In this document: positions 1-11,313 of the stretch, in pieces
Numbering within the stretch: position 1 is the stretch's first letter
Layout: each line of letters begins with the position of its first letter
Assembly: GCA_032622095.1 (NCBI GenBank)
Contig: CP136063.1
Location: 70,287,980 to 70,351,979, forward strand
Length of the DNA: 64,000 bases
Source of the DNA: Siphonodentalium dalli
Lineage: Eukaryota; Mollusca; Scaphopoda; Gadilida; Siphonodentaliidae
Reading direction: 5' to 3'
The notes under the pieces: model-generated
Told to the model about the DNA's origin: nothing
The model's database searches: none
What the model saw: only the letters and a program-made list of their open reading frames with translations
Position numbers and translations under genes: made by a program

Positions 1-178
1 GTCTGTACAATTTATATTTTTACGTTTACAGCTGTGTGGAAACCGTCTATCCGGTCTGAAAACTGTTTTATATGGTGTTGTTTTGATCCTTCTGTAGTAT
101 GTTTGTTCTAAAAATAGATGTTTTCGTCTTGGCGAAAGTGATTTCCGATTATATGTTTGTACGGTTTATCCACTGTGA

Positions 179-905
179 AGCTTTGTGAATCAATTTGTGG
201 ACAGGTATTCAGTCAGATATGACGATTGGAAGACTGCGTTGGAATATTTTGCAAAAGACGATTTTCTTGTTGTTTATGATGTACATTCTGCCTACATCAT
301 ATACATCTGAGGGAAAGTCATGTTGGATATTGTGGTTTTTCGTGGGATGATCTCGGAGGTGTGAAACATTATTTTACGTATACGGTTTTACCGTCTGGAT
401 GTTCTTCGGCTTCATATGTATACACTAAAGTAAAAAGAGCTTTAATTTCTAAGTGGTTTCAGGATCATAATGTTTTTGACGACGGTTTGATTGTTATGAA
501 TAAATAAGCAGTGGATTTGTTCCAAAAAAAAACAAAAAAACGAAAAATCTCAATGGGCGCCATCTCAAGTATTGGGTATCTTGCTTTTCATTTTAATTTT
601 GTGAGAATGGAGTTGTCTATTCCTCATCGGAAAATTGAAAAACTAAAAGAATGTATATCAGATGTATTATCATTTAACGGTGCTTGTCGTGTGCGGAAAT
701 TAGCACAAGTTGTTCAATTTGTGTCGATGAAACATGTAATTTGCAAATTTGTGCAATGGATGACCAGATTTTATTTCTATAGATACAGCCAAGGCACCGT
801 GATGGAATTCAGTTATATGTTTATCGATAGATTCGGTTCATCAGTTGAAATTTTGGACACAGAATATCATAAATACAGTATACGGAAAATTGGCCATACA
901 TTGTA
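179..905 (+). pseudogene. Decayed DIRS/Ngaro-type retrotransposon reverse transcriptase
   Basis: Read across several frames, this stretch follows the reverse transcriptase order of tyrosine-recombinase (DIRS1/Ngaro) retrotransposons. From about 179 one frame reads SFVNQF, then YDDWKTALEYF, then the palm segment DVHSAY. A one-base loss near 292 moves the frame on to HHIHL, GFSWDDLGG, YTVLPSGCSSA and a catalytic FDDGLIV. A stop follows near 507. Another frame then gives the EKSQWAPSQ signature, and the 511-905 frame gives the GF-type HFNF segment, IPHRKIEKLK and the region leading into RNase H. Frameshifts and stops show it is dead. No recombinase, integrase or terminal repeats were seen, and the 5' part may lie outside the window. 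A Ty3-type RT fits less well because of the WxP motif after the DDG box. Subfamily placement needs a database search. Confidence 0.75.
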
Positions 906-1582
906 ATTTGTATACCTGATTGCGATAAAATGTTAAGTAACATACATGTACAAGCGATAAGTGTAATGTAGCCATGTGTGCTAAAGTGTGTGACCGATGT
1001 GTATAGACACGGTGTGTGCAGGAGGGATCAGGTCTTATCTGTAGAATATTTTCAAAGACACGTCGCATCGCCAGAGTATTATAAGGCTCTATCTTCAAGA
1101 ATAGTTTGTTAAATGCCGACCATGTGTCTAATCATCTGATGTGATCGGTCATTCGTATGATCGTGGTCGCAACATGAGAAAGCTCCGTCCCTGGGTGTTT
1201 GGCACTATTGCTTAAGTCTATAGAGAACAGGCCTCGCCAGCAATTTTCCTGTCTCGCAAGGCATAGCGCTTAACAATAGTGCTAAGGTGTGCGGCGGACT
1301 TATTCGGAATTAAGGGAATCCTCGCTTACAGGTGTACACATTGTGATCTTGGACCCATAAAATATAGTTGGTTTATAGCTACTAGTCTGTCGTACGTCAA
1401 CATAAAACTTAAGATGTCGTGAAATGGACTACGACCAATATAAACAAACTAAATGTGGATAAACGGTCCCAATTGTTAAAATAAATATTGTCTCCTGGCA
1501 TATACATGTACTAGAATTATGTTCCATACCCCAGCTCGCAGAATATACATAATGCCCGAAATACATTGATAGGGTAACTCAC
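906..1582. other. No gene recognised; downstream of the last TSR exon seen
   Basis: Short frames exist on both strands but none has family motifs or paired splice sites. For the minus-strand gene this is intron downstream of the exon ending at 1583. Confidence 0.5.
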
Positions 1583-1747
1583 CGCCGCACACAATAATGT
1601 CGCCATCGACCGGATCGAATGGTTCTTCGATGATGGCTACGTCACAGCTTCCAGACAAGCAATATTTATATTTATATGGGATGGAAAGCCCATGAATTTG
1701 AACGTCTTTGTTACATACAGCGGGGCTCCAATCCGTATAAACTGCAT
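1583..1747 (-). CDS. Exon encoding a thrombospondin type-1-like module
   Basis: On the minus strand a clean acceptor (TTTATTTTTAG) precedes base 1747 and a consensus donor (GTGAGT) follows base 1583. The exon is 165 bp, phase 1-1, with no stop. Its 55 codons begin DAVYTDWSPAVC, the start of a thrombospondin type-1 repeat (aromatic, W, WS.xC), and continue with CLSGSC and a final IIVCG. The four cysteines are fewer than the six of a canonical TSR, so one disulfide is probably missing. It has the same length and phase as the exon at 11,149-11,313, which supports one gene built of exon-sized extracellular modules. TSR modules bind matrix glycans and proteins outside the cell. Which TSR protein this is (hemicentin-, properdin- or adhesion-receptor-like) cannot be told from here, and further exons should lie left of the window. 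Confidence 0.72.
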
Positions 1748-2743
1748 CTAAAAATAAATGAGAAAAATTGGTGTGAAATTCAGACTGACATAATGTTCGG
1801 GTCATAACTAGTATATGTTGTTGTGGTGTGTGGACGGTAACGTGATGGGTCAATGACTTTGAGCTTATGATCAACCGAATCTAAGCCGTAAATGACATGT
1901 CATACGATGGTATGAAAAGACTAAAGAGCGTGCGATTTTTATGAGAGAGTGTTTCAGAGTGACCCACTCAACGCCGAAAGATTGAGTGCCGGTTTTTAGA
2001 GAGGCGCTATCCAGTGTAATCAACAGTGGGTCACCTTGACGTTGGGTGTTTTGCTTATTACACACTCTTACATATTGTACCCACAAACAACCACAATCAG
2101 TTATATGCTCTGCTGACAGTCAGAGCGAACGGATGATACTCTTTGTTGAATCTGTAATCTTTCTAGAGTAGTGGATTAAATGGTACAAACTGTGTGGGCT
2201 GATTACGGGGAATGCATAACACCGTTCGCTTATTATATCATATGGCATCTTTGATTTAGCAAAAATAATGTCACATATTAAAACTACAAAACACAAAAAA
2301 AACAAACAAACAAGCAAAAACAAAACAAACGGCGCCCTCAGTCTATTGAGTCCGATAGTTATATTTATGTGCACTCTTTTAATATTAAAGACATTTTATG
2401 GACTTTTTCGGGTGCATAAAACTGACAATTTAGTATTCAGGCGCAATGCCAACTGGAGGAATGCAGCATTCTACTAACATCACCGAAATTTTCAAGCAAA
2501 TAGACCGTAACACTCCATAGAAAACATCGCCTGAACTACGCTCAAATGTAAATATTTACATCTCGATTCGGGACGCAACTACCGGCAATGAACTAACGAA
2601 AACGATTTCACCACCGAGAGTCGCTATATTTAATTAATATATACATGTACATGATATGTCATGTCGATTTGGATATACTATTTGTTAAATGTAACTGCTT
2701 TTAGTAAGATTATTCTCCGTTTGTATTTGACCACCCTACCGGA
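1748..2743. other. Intron sequence, no gene recognised
   Basis: Large intron of the minus-strand TSR gene. It holds A-rich tracts near 2285-2330 and short meaningless frames. Confidence 0.5.
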
Positions 2744-2862
2744 GTGTTTCACATCACTTTAATATCATCCGTAGATTTTGAAATTAACCCTGGACATCCG
2801 CCATTGACCAGTCAAGAACAGTATCGCCATTTTCCATTACAACGTGCGCAGTATCTATATCT
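2744..2862 (+). pseudogene. 5' fragment of a CR1/L2-like LINE ORF (before endonuclease)
   Basis: The plus strand reads ITLISSVDFEINPGHPP, a decayed form of the GD(V/I)ExNPGP box that opens many CR1/L2-type LINE ORFs and in some elements acts as a 2A-like skipping site. After a frameshift it reads IFHYNVRSI, which resembles the LHxNxRS motif starting the apurinic endonuclease domain. The sequence then passes straight into the microsatellite end of another element. The endonuclease resumes at about 6816, so this piece and the ones at 6816-7466 and 10,173-10,400 look like one LINE split by insertions. The NPG box is weak alone; its position relative to the rest raises confidence. Confidence 0.6.
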
Positions 2863-3760
2863 ATATTGGCGAATGTCTGACTGTCTGTCTGTCTGTCTGT
2901 CTGTGTTCTATAGAAATGCACGGGAGACCATCTAGATAGCGCAAATGGGGCTATCAAGGGTAACGTGTTACGAGGAAGATAATGATGGTGGTAAGAATGT
3001 TTTAAAGTGACGCTGTTTTCAGGGGAAGAAAATGAGGAGGGTCAGCATTTTTTTTTGTCGCCCATTTCCACTAAAATAATACATAATAATCTCCAGGGTT
3101 TGAGGAATGTATGTCTAGATTGGCAAGGGTACACTCAAGGGGGAGGGGCGCCAATTTGATAAAACGAAATATTTTTGCGCCGATTTCCACCAAATTGAAA
3201 CACATTCTTCTCTGTGATACAAGAATTCTAATATTGTGATTTAAAGATGCCAAATTGGTGCTGTTTTGGATGAGACATGTGAGGGGTACTAAATTTGATA
3301 AACATTTAATTATTCGCCGATTATCACCAAACTTATATATAATCATTTCAATGATATCAGTAGTCCAATGGTGTGTCATAAAATTGTCAAAAGTGGCGTC
3401 ATTTGAGTCAGTTTGATACCGTACCGGTAGACCTATAGCTATTCAGTGTAAATTTAGTTCACAATTAAGGAACCCTATATATAATTTATAAGTATATTTT
3501 GCCGCCCCCACACGTGAATTGAAGGGGGAGGGGCACAGAAATTGATAAAACTATTTTTAGCACCGATTTCCACCAATCGGATACACATTCTTCCCCATGA
3601 TAATAGAAATTTAATAGTGTGATTTCAAGACGCAACGTTGGTGCATGTCGTTTGGTTGAAATATTGGGGGGGGGGCACTAAATTTGATAAGAATTTAGTG
3701 TGTCACCGATTACCACCAAGCTTATACATAATCGTCTCCATGACATGAGCAGTCTAACTA

Positions 3761-4509
3761 AAGATGTCAAAAGTGGCGCCGCTTGAGTCAGGGATAGAAG
3801 GGGAATTTCAACACAATTGACAAAAACGTGTTTAACGCCAATTCCCACAAAATTCATGCACGTTATTTTCCTATGATACGAGAAATCTAATAGCGTGGAA
3901 TAAAGACGCCATATTTGATTCATATATTTGCGAATGTGTGTGTGTCTGTTCTATATAACTTCACGGGGATCATCTATATGGCACCATAGGGGTTTAACAG
4001 GGGTAACATTTTACGAGGAAGATAATAATGTTAACATTTTCTGAATTGAAGCTATTGGCGTCAGGGATAGAAAAGGGGAAGGGTAGAAAACATGATAAAA
4101 TACTTTTGTCGCCTATTTTCACGAAACATATACGCAATAATTCCCATGATATGACGCCGTTTGAGTGAGAGTGTCTCGCGGGGAGAGGGGCACAACCAAT
4201 TATACAAAAGGAAGTTAATTTAGTGACGATTTCCACCATTTTGATGCATATTCTTATCTATGATACGAGGAATCTGATCGTGAGACAGACTTAAAGTCGC
4301 CGAATTGGTGCCGTTTGGGTTAGAGATGGGGGCACCATATCTAAAAAACATACTTTAGTTTAGTTAATTGCCGATTACCACAAAACTTATACATAATCTT
4401 CTCCATGATAACAGTAGTGATGGCCGTGGTTTAAATGTGTAAACAGTGGCACAGATCGAGTTATGAATGGGGAAGAGAGGGGCACCAAATTTAATACAAA
4501 TATGTTTAG
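3761..4509. repeat. Direct duplication, copy 1
   Basis: This block recurs at 5349-6099, offset 1588-1590 bp, with only scattered differences visible by eye. Shared landmarks are 'aagatgtcaaaagtggcgcc' at the left and 'ggggaagagaggggcacc' at the right. It is younger than the degenerate units inside it. Confidence 0.85.
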
Positions 4510-5157
4510 GTAGCAGTACACGATTTCATGGGTTGTAGGGGGTCTGAAATATAGAAAACTAAGTATCTGGGGGCATAACAGCCAGTGTAGACTGTGTTAA
4601 CTGTGTCATTACTGGTTTGAAGGTTTATTTATTTTACAAAATTGGGAAAGTTCTCAAAAAAGTTAAAAATTTGGATACGCAGCAGGGTTTTCGTATTCAG
4701 TGAAGTCCAACTCTGTGTTATTGGTTATAGGAAAATAGCCCGATTTCTTGCCCCTGAATTCTGTCATCTGGGCTAGCAAGTCATTTTTTTTAAATTGATA
4801 CGATAACTTTTTTCTATTTCAAATATTTCTCAGCTCTAACATAGCTCTATCATGTGGAGGAAGCTTATTTACTGACATTCGCTCTATCATGGTCTGTTTT
4901 TGGGTTGAAAATGGCCAATTTGAGTAAAAAAAATGGGTAAAATTGAGCGTTTTGTGTGTGCAAACAAAGGGGCATAACTCAATGACAAATTGTACGAAGA
5001 AGCTAAAGTACCGACAAATGATTACACCTAAAATTTCTGTCGAAAATAAAACATGCTCGATGGGACCTATGCCAAAGATAATTGCTCAGCATTGATTTGA
5101 AGTGCAGTACCCCCTCCCAGGTTGGCAAAATTGCTGGAAATCGTGTATTGCTACTAA
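4510..5157. mobile_element. TIR-bounded non-autonomous DNA element (about 0.65 kb)
   Basis: The left end GTAGCAGTACACGATTTC is the inverse of the right end GAAATCGTGTATTGCTAC with one mismatch, giving 18-bp terminal inverted repeats. It interrupts the tandem-unit region exactly where the duplicated copy at 6099 continues without it. No reading frame is present. The target duplication is unclear (TA or TTAG). Confidence 0.7.
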
Positions 5158-5348
5158 CTTAGCGCCGATTTCGACCAACTTAATAAATATTCTTCCAAGT
5201 GATACGTGGAATCTAATCGCGTGTTTTACATATGCCACATTGGTACCGTTTGGGTAAAAGATGGGGACACTACATTAGACACGCATTTGTTTAGTCGCCG
5301 ATTTCCACCAATTTTATACAGTCATCTTCAAACGAGTTGTGTGGCTTA

Positions 5349-6099
5349 AAGATGTCAAAAGTGGCGCCGCTTGAGCACGGATAGAAGGGGAATTTCAACA
5401 CAATTGACAAAAATATGTTTAACGCCAATTCCCACCAAATTCATGCACGTCATTCTCCTATGATGAGAGAAATAAAATAGCGTGGGTTAAAGACGCCATA
5501 TTTGATTCATATATTTGCGAATGTGTGGCTGTCTGTGTTCTATATAAATTCACGGGGATCATCTATATGGCACCATAGGGGTTCTAGCAGGGGTAACTTT
5601 TTACGAGGAAGATAATGATGTAAGTTAAACTTTTCTGAATTGAAGCTGTTGGCGTCAGGGATAGAAAATGGGAAGGGTAGAAAATATGATGAAATACTTT
5701 CGTCGCCTATTTTCACGAAACATGTACGCAATAATTTTCATGATATGACGCCGTTCGAGTCAAAGTGTCTCACTGAGAGGGGGCACAATCAACTATACAA
5801 AAGGAAGTTAATTTAGTGACGATTTCCACCATATTGATGCATATTCTTATCTATGATACGAGGAATCTGATCGTGAGACAGACTTAAAGTCGCCGAATTG
5901 GTGCCGTTTGGGTTAGAGATGGGGGCACCATATCTAAAAAAAAAACTTTAGTTTAGTTAATTGCCGATTACCACAAAACTTATACATAATCTCCATGATA
6001 ACAGGAGTGATGGCCGTGGTTTAAATGTGTAAAAAGTGGCACAAATCGAGTTATGAATGGGGAAGAGAGGGGCACCAAATTTAATACAAATATGTTTAG
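5349..6099. repeat. Direct duplication, copy 2
   Basis: Second copy of the 3761-4509 block. It lacks the TIR element that follows copy 1, so it shows the unoccupied form of that site. Confidence 0.85.
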
Positions 6100-6815
6100 C
6101 ACTAATTTCCACAAAATTCATACACTTTCTTCTCCATTGATACGAGGAAACAGATCACGTGGGTTAAAGACGCCACATTGATACGAGGAAACAGACACAT
6201 AGCTTAAAATAAACAACTTAAAATCTCGCTCTGCGTCGGGCAAATGTAGCTGATATATACCAACGCTTATACAATAATAAACCAGTATATCACCACGAAC
6301 AGAGGAGCACGTGGGCATTTAAAAAAAACATCTGCATCTTCATGGATCTATCATAACCTCAACTTCTTAATGTAACCCACTAGATGGATTTATACATCTC
6401 TATATAAAATCCAATTGTCGTCTTTTATATTTCTGCGAACTAATGAGCTTATGATGTCCATGTTTTGATCCCAAATACAAAATATAAAAAAAACAAACAA
6501 ACAAACTTTAATTCCAATCACATCGACTATTAAAATGACAACGTTTGAAGTACGCGCATTTGTAATTAAATAAATACTTCTTTATTGGTGGGACGATTTA
6601 ATCGCGATGAACAAAATGACAATCAATCCGACAATGTGAGCCACTATTGCTAATCCATGTACATAGGAATGACGTTTTGTTATCCCATTTGGATATACAA
6701 TTTATGAGAATACGTGTGACACTTTGAGTACGCGTATTTTCTATTCCCACTAAATGTCCACAGCAGAGGGTTTCATATCAATTTATCCTGGGCAAAGCCG
6801 GGTAAGCCTGCTAGT

Positions 6816-7466
6816 CATACCTTATAAACAAGTATGTTTTGTTTTCGGAAACCCAACTTAATCCATCATACCCATAACACTAGCTATAAATGCGTGGATA
6901 TATTTCTCCCATTCGTAAAGGTCGTGACTCTAATGGATGTGGCATATACGTAATGTCTGCTGACATCTCATTTTCAATCGGAAACCTGAACTAGAATTCG
7001 ATTTATTGTGTTTATGGTTTGAAGTCCACTCTAGGAAACCCCGCATTATACTCGGGGTATGCTATAGATCTGATCACTTTTGTGCTACACATTAATGGGA
7101 ACTACTTGCATCCACATTTACTGACGCAGTTGATATTTCTGAAAATGTAGTCATCACTGGCGATTATAATTTCATTTTTTGGACAGCTCCTTGAGGATTA
7201 AACAAATAAGAGATGTATGAAAAATGTCATTTCGGTTCCCACCAGAGTGACAAGCACATCAAGTACTCTCCTCGACCGCATTATTACCCACACAATTAAG
7301 TCATAGACGCTGATACTTTAGACCTCGGAGTTTCAGACCATATAGGTGTCTATGCTACAATCTCTTTTGATAATACCTGGGCACCATCATTCGAAAGAAA
7401 GGTGTGAAACTACAAATTGGCTAACTTTTCACATGCATATAGATTACTCGAATCAGTCGACTGGAA
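6816..7466 (+). pseudogene. LINE endonuclease domain, interrupted
   Basis: Read through several frameshifts, the plus strand follows the apurinic/apyrimidinic endonuclease of CR1/L2/Jockey-like LINEs in order: SETQLNPS near 6850, RDSNGCGIYV near 6928, PELEF..LWFEV near 6985, IILGVCYRSD near 7047, ENVVITGDYN near 7140, PTRVTSTSSTLLDRI near 7240, LGVSDHIGVYA near 7327, and the post-endonuclease YKLANFSHAYRLLES to 7466. The SDH and GDYN boxes correspond to catalytic motifs of the family. In-frame stops and frame changes show a dead copy. It starts right at the end of the ACTAGCAGG element and stops at the left arm of the foldback element, so both inserted into this LINE. Confidence 0.8.
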
Positions 7467-10172
7467 TTAGTAGTATATATGAGGGACCAATACCGTGATG
7501 TTACTAAAAGGTAGTTATTGTCAGACTAACTATTTCTATGTTAGTCACTATTCCTAAGCATGTGTTTATAGTCAGGCTAACTAGTTCTATGTTAGTCACT
7601 ATTTTAAGGCATAGGTTTATAGTCAGGCTAACTGTTTTTAGGTTAGTCAGTATTTCTAAGGTAATACAGTATAGTTACATAATATACATAGGTACAACCC
7701 CCTTGATTAACTTCATATACACGTTAGCGAGTAAGCTGTTAGGTGCAATCTGTTAGAGAATGATGTGTTAAATGGTATGATATATTCACAGCTAATAAAC
7801 CCACAGGTCTAAACACTGGAACTTTTTTAGGAACGTTCTTCTTCTGTAGATTAGTAGTCAACACGATTCAATCTCAAAAACTCGATATTAGATAGTCTTT
7901 AGAAATCGAAATGTGGAACCAAAACAGTTTCTCTAATGAACAAAATAGATATACAAACAAATAATTGTACAGTCTTTTTTAACATATGCACAATCTGGTT
8001 TTAAATGAGCCCCGTCACATCCATAACATCTAACTCGTTTCTGTCAAAAATTTATCTTGGTTTAAAGTCAGACTAACTGTTTCTAGGCTGTCTTAAAATA
8101 CTACTTCTAGGCTATGGTTATAGTCAGACAAACTATTTCTAGGTTATTCACTATTTCCAGAGTTGTAAAGTATACTGATTATATCTACAAATATTAATTG
8201 GAATGTGCGTATATGTATAAAGAACAGAGTTAGGTCCCCTGTGAATGGTACAGCATAATCTATTGTATTAAGTTCAATATAGATTTTAAACGATTAATAT
8301 ATGTTAGAAATTGATGACAATGATAACATGAAATATACACAGTGAATAAAACCATATATGTAAAAACCACAGGTCTAAACACTGGAACTTTTTAGGAACG
8401 TTCTTCTGTAGATTAGTAAGCAACACATTTCAAAAACACCATTTCATAGTGATAAAAATCGAAATGTATAACAATTATTAAAAATATGTGTATGTTATAT
8501 TTAATGTAGCTATCCCATAGATAATCAATCATGTTAAATAATGATTAATATGTAATTAATAATATATCACATGAACGTATCGATCTAGCTATAAATTGGC
8601 AATCTATATTATTTTAGGAAAGAACACTGGAACAATAAGCAACTATATTGTGTTGATTTGAAGGCAACACATTTCAATTCCAACACAAACTCAATATTTT
8701 AGAAGGATCAATAACAATCGAAATGTAAAAACTATAACTTCCTTTAATGAAATATTAAATGTTAAACCTTGGTGGCGCGGACTAACTTATAAAATAAATT
8801 CTCTTTATTAGCAGCATAACCCGCGCAACCAATGTTTAACTTAAACTATGAGCTTGATGTGGTTTTTTTATGTAGATATTTTTTTTTATGTTTTAATTAC
8901 TTTATCATTCTTTTACATTTAATATTTAATTAAAGGAAGATATAGTTTTTACATTTCGGTTGTTATTGACCCTTCTAAAATATTGAATTTGTGTTGGAAT
9001 TGAAATGTGTGGCCTTCAAATCAACAGAAACTAGTTGCTAATTGTTCCAGTATTCTTTCCTAAAATAATATATATTGCCAATTTATATCTAGATCTATAC
9101 GTCCATGTGATATATTATTAATTACATATTAATCATCATTTAATATGCTTGTTTATCTATATGATAGCTACATTAAATATAACATACACATATTTTTAAT
9201 ATTTCAACATGAGTAGATTGATTTGAATATATGCACGCCATTCGTGTTCATTAACGGAACCAATAATGGTTAAACATTTCGATTTCTACCACTATGAAAT
9301 GGTGTTTTTGAACTGTGTTGCCTACTAATCCACAGAAGAACGTTCCTAAAAAAAAGTTCCAGTGTTTAGACCTGTGGTTTTTACATGCATGGGTTTATTC
9401 ACTGTGAATATTTAATTTTATCATTGACATCAATCTCGAACATATATATATCAATCGTTTAAGATCAAAATTGAACTTAATAAAATAGATTAATCTGTAA
9501 CATTCACAGGGACATAACTCTGTTCTTTATACATATACGCACATTCCAATTAATATTTGTAAATATAGTGAGTATACTTTACAAGTCTGGAAATAGAATA
9601 ACCTAGAAATAGTTTATCTGACTATAGTATTGCCTGAAGTAGTATTTTAAGACTAGCCTAGAAATAGTTAGTCTGGCTTTAAACCATGATCATTTTTGAC
9701 AGAAACGTGTGTGACGGGGATCATTTAAGACCAGATTGTGCATATCTTAAAAAAGACTGTAAAATTATTTGTTTGTATATCTATTTTGTTCATGAGAGGA
9801 ACTATGTTTTGGTTCCACATTTCGATTTCTAAAGACTTTGTAATATCGAGTTTTTGAGATTGAATCGTGTTGCCTACTAATCTACAGAAGAAGAAAGTTG
9901 CTAAAAAAGTTCCAGTGTTTAGACCTGTGGGTTTATTTGCTGTGAATATCGCATATCATTTAACACATCATTTTTCTTACACATTGAACTGAACAGCTTA
10001 CTCTCTAACATGTATAATAAGTTAATCAAGGGGGGGGGGGGGTTTGTAGCTCTATATATTATGTAACTATACTTTATCACCTTAGAAATAGTTACTAACC
10101 TAGAACTAGTTAGTTTGACAATCACTACCATTTAGTAACATCACGGTATTGGTCCCTCCTATATAGTACTAA
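7467..10172. mobile_element. Foldback-like element: 2.7-kb inverted repeat with arms of about 1.3 kb
   Basis: The left end 'gagggaccaataccgtgatg' is the reverse complement of the right end near 10,155. The match continues through both arms (7467-about 8768 and about 8913-10,172) to a central spacer. The arms are diverged but collinear; for example, the 'gtctaaacactggaac' block near 7808 and 8372 is mirrored near 9915 and 9360. Each arm carries shorter direct repeats: a GTCAGACTAAC..GTTAGTC module of about 54 bp (7518-7670, 8065-8165) and an 'aggaacgttctt' block. Long inverted repeats made of tandem repeats are the hallmark of Foldback elements. No transposase was seen. It lies inside a LINE. 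Confidence 0.85.
8761..8840. repeat. Small inverted repeat at the centre of the foldback element
   Basis: GTTAAACCTTGGTGGCGCGG (from 8761) is mirrored by CCGCGCAACCAATGTTTAAC (from about 8820) with two mismatches. This makes a hairpin in the spacer between the two big arms. Confidence 0.75.
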
Positions 10173-10400
10173 GTTCACTGCAGCATGGAAGTTTGCAAAC
10201 GTCATTCACATATATAAGAAAGATGATCCTGCTGATTCGAAAAAAACTATCGCCCAATTACCCTTTTGCCGTGCCTTGCTAAATCTTTGAGAAAGTATTT
10301 CTGAAGCAGATGAGCTAATTCTCTATTAAAAACAAACTCCCATACTTCCATCAATCGGGTTTTCTCTCAGTTCATATCACAACAAATAAGTAGTAGACTT
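10173..10400 (+). pseudogene. LINE reverse transcriptase N-terminal fragment
   Basis: The plus strand reads FTAAWKFANVIHIYKKDDP, then after a frameshift NYRPITLLPCLAKS, then HQSGF followed by VHITTN. These are the opening motifs of CR1/Jockey-type reverse transcriptases (WKxAxVxPIxKKGD, NYRPISLLPxLSK, HQxGFRxxxST). The catalytic palm is absent: the fragment ends around 10,400. With the endonuclease at 6816-7466 this is one LINE, but about 200 residues normally between endonuclease and RT are missing, so the copy also suffered a deletion. Confidence 0.8.
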
Positions 10401-11148
10401 ATTTCATTACAATTTCAATTGAAATAGAGGTCTGAATAGCGCATGAATAATCAGAACAAAGTTGTCGATCTTTGTTACATGGTTCAAGAGCGCAAATGCC
10501 GAGTACGTTTTTATCACATTTAGTATATCACATTCTACGACAGGGCCAGATATGCTTGCCAATATACACCATAAGAGGGCGTAATAATTTACTGGCGGCA
10601 CTTATTGCAATGTATACATTGGATAATTAAGCGAGGAATTTCCGACACAAGCTGTCAATACGAGCAACATGTTCCTATCTAGATAGTCGAGTACATATTG
10701 GTAAACTAACCAAAGAATTGCAAAGATTTTCACCAAACATCTGTTACTATATCATCCGAGATGATACGATCATAATGAACTAATGAAAAAGTATACATTT
10801 ATTTCAACAACGGCACAATCACAGCAAATTATCAGAACTACCTAACTGGAGGTGATAACTAGCATCAGTGAGTAGCCATGACATGCCCCTTGCGTCTGTA
10901 TAGCATGATTTTAGCCAATTCGCATGCATTTAGAGCTGTGGGCGTTCTGGTAAATTGAGACGATGCTGCAATTTTTTGTGACACACTCGTTGTTATTTAT
11001 TGTTATTTATTGTGTTCTTTTTTTCTGGAGTTGAACCTCAAAATTACATCAAAATTTCCATGGGAACACAGACAATTGGCCAACCAAGACGAGCATTTCT
11101 GGCATTCTAGATAAGGTCCTATTGCAAATGAACATACACACTACTTAC
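10401..11148. other. Intron sequence, no gene recognised
   Basis: Intron of the minus-strand TSR gene. No recognisable repeat end or coding motif. Confidence 0.5.
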
Positions 11149-11313
11149 CACACCGCAGACACGCTTCTAATTTCCTCTCAACAACTCCACCGGGACATGA
11201 CCGACCGCTTCCGGAGGCAGGAGGGTTATCACATAGCCTCTCCCACACCTCGATTCCGTTACCACACTTCACAGAACACGGGTAGGCCAGCGTCCAGTTC
11301 GAGTATCCACCGT
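11149..11313 (-). CDS. Exon encoding a six-cysteine thrombospondin type-1 repeat
   Basis: This is the clearest module of the gene. On the minus strand the acceptor TTTCTATTTCAG precedes base 11,313 and the donor GTAAGT follows base 11,149; the exon is 165 bp, phase 1-1 and open. It begins DGGYSNWTLAYPC, then SVKCGNGIEVWERLC, SGRSCPGG and finally EACLRCG. That gives six cysteines in the canonical TSR spacing, with the CGxG turn and the RxC strand in place (one W is replaced by a YP). Such a domain folds as a three-stranded layered extracellular module. The identical length to the 1583-1747 exon points to duplication of a single exon within the gene. Confidence 0.88.

Larger units (their letters stand above)
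2865..6815 (-). mobile_element. Composite repeat-bearing element with ACTAGCAGG terminus, inserted in the LINE
   Basis: The minus-strand start at 6815 reads ACTAGCAGGCTTACCCGGC, matching the ends at 40,920 and 42,106 (ACTAGCAGGTTAGCCCGCC). The far end holds a (GTCT)n microsatellite at 2876-2905. A GATGATCCCCGTG block near its microsatellites (3962-3972 and 5552-5562 on this strand) also occurs near 41,972. The interior is about 15 degenerate units of roughly 110-150 bp, each containing a form of 'gccgatttccaccaa' (near 3178, 3315, 3560, 3703, 4222, 4370, 5163, 5298, 5820 and 5962). No transposase or RT was seen, so it is non-autonomous. The end motif plus microsatellite resembles the mini-me / Helitron-like class, but its mechanism is not shown. 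Confidence 0.55.
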
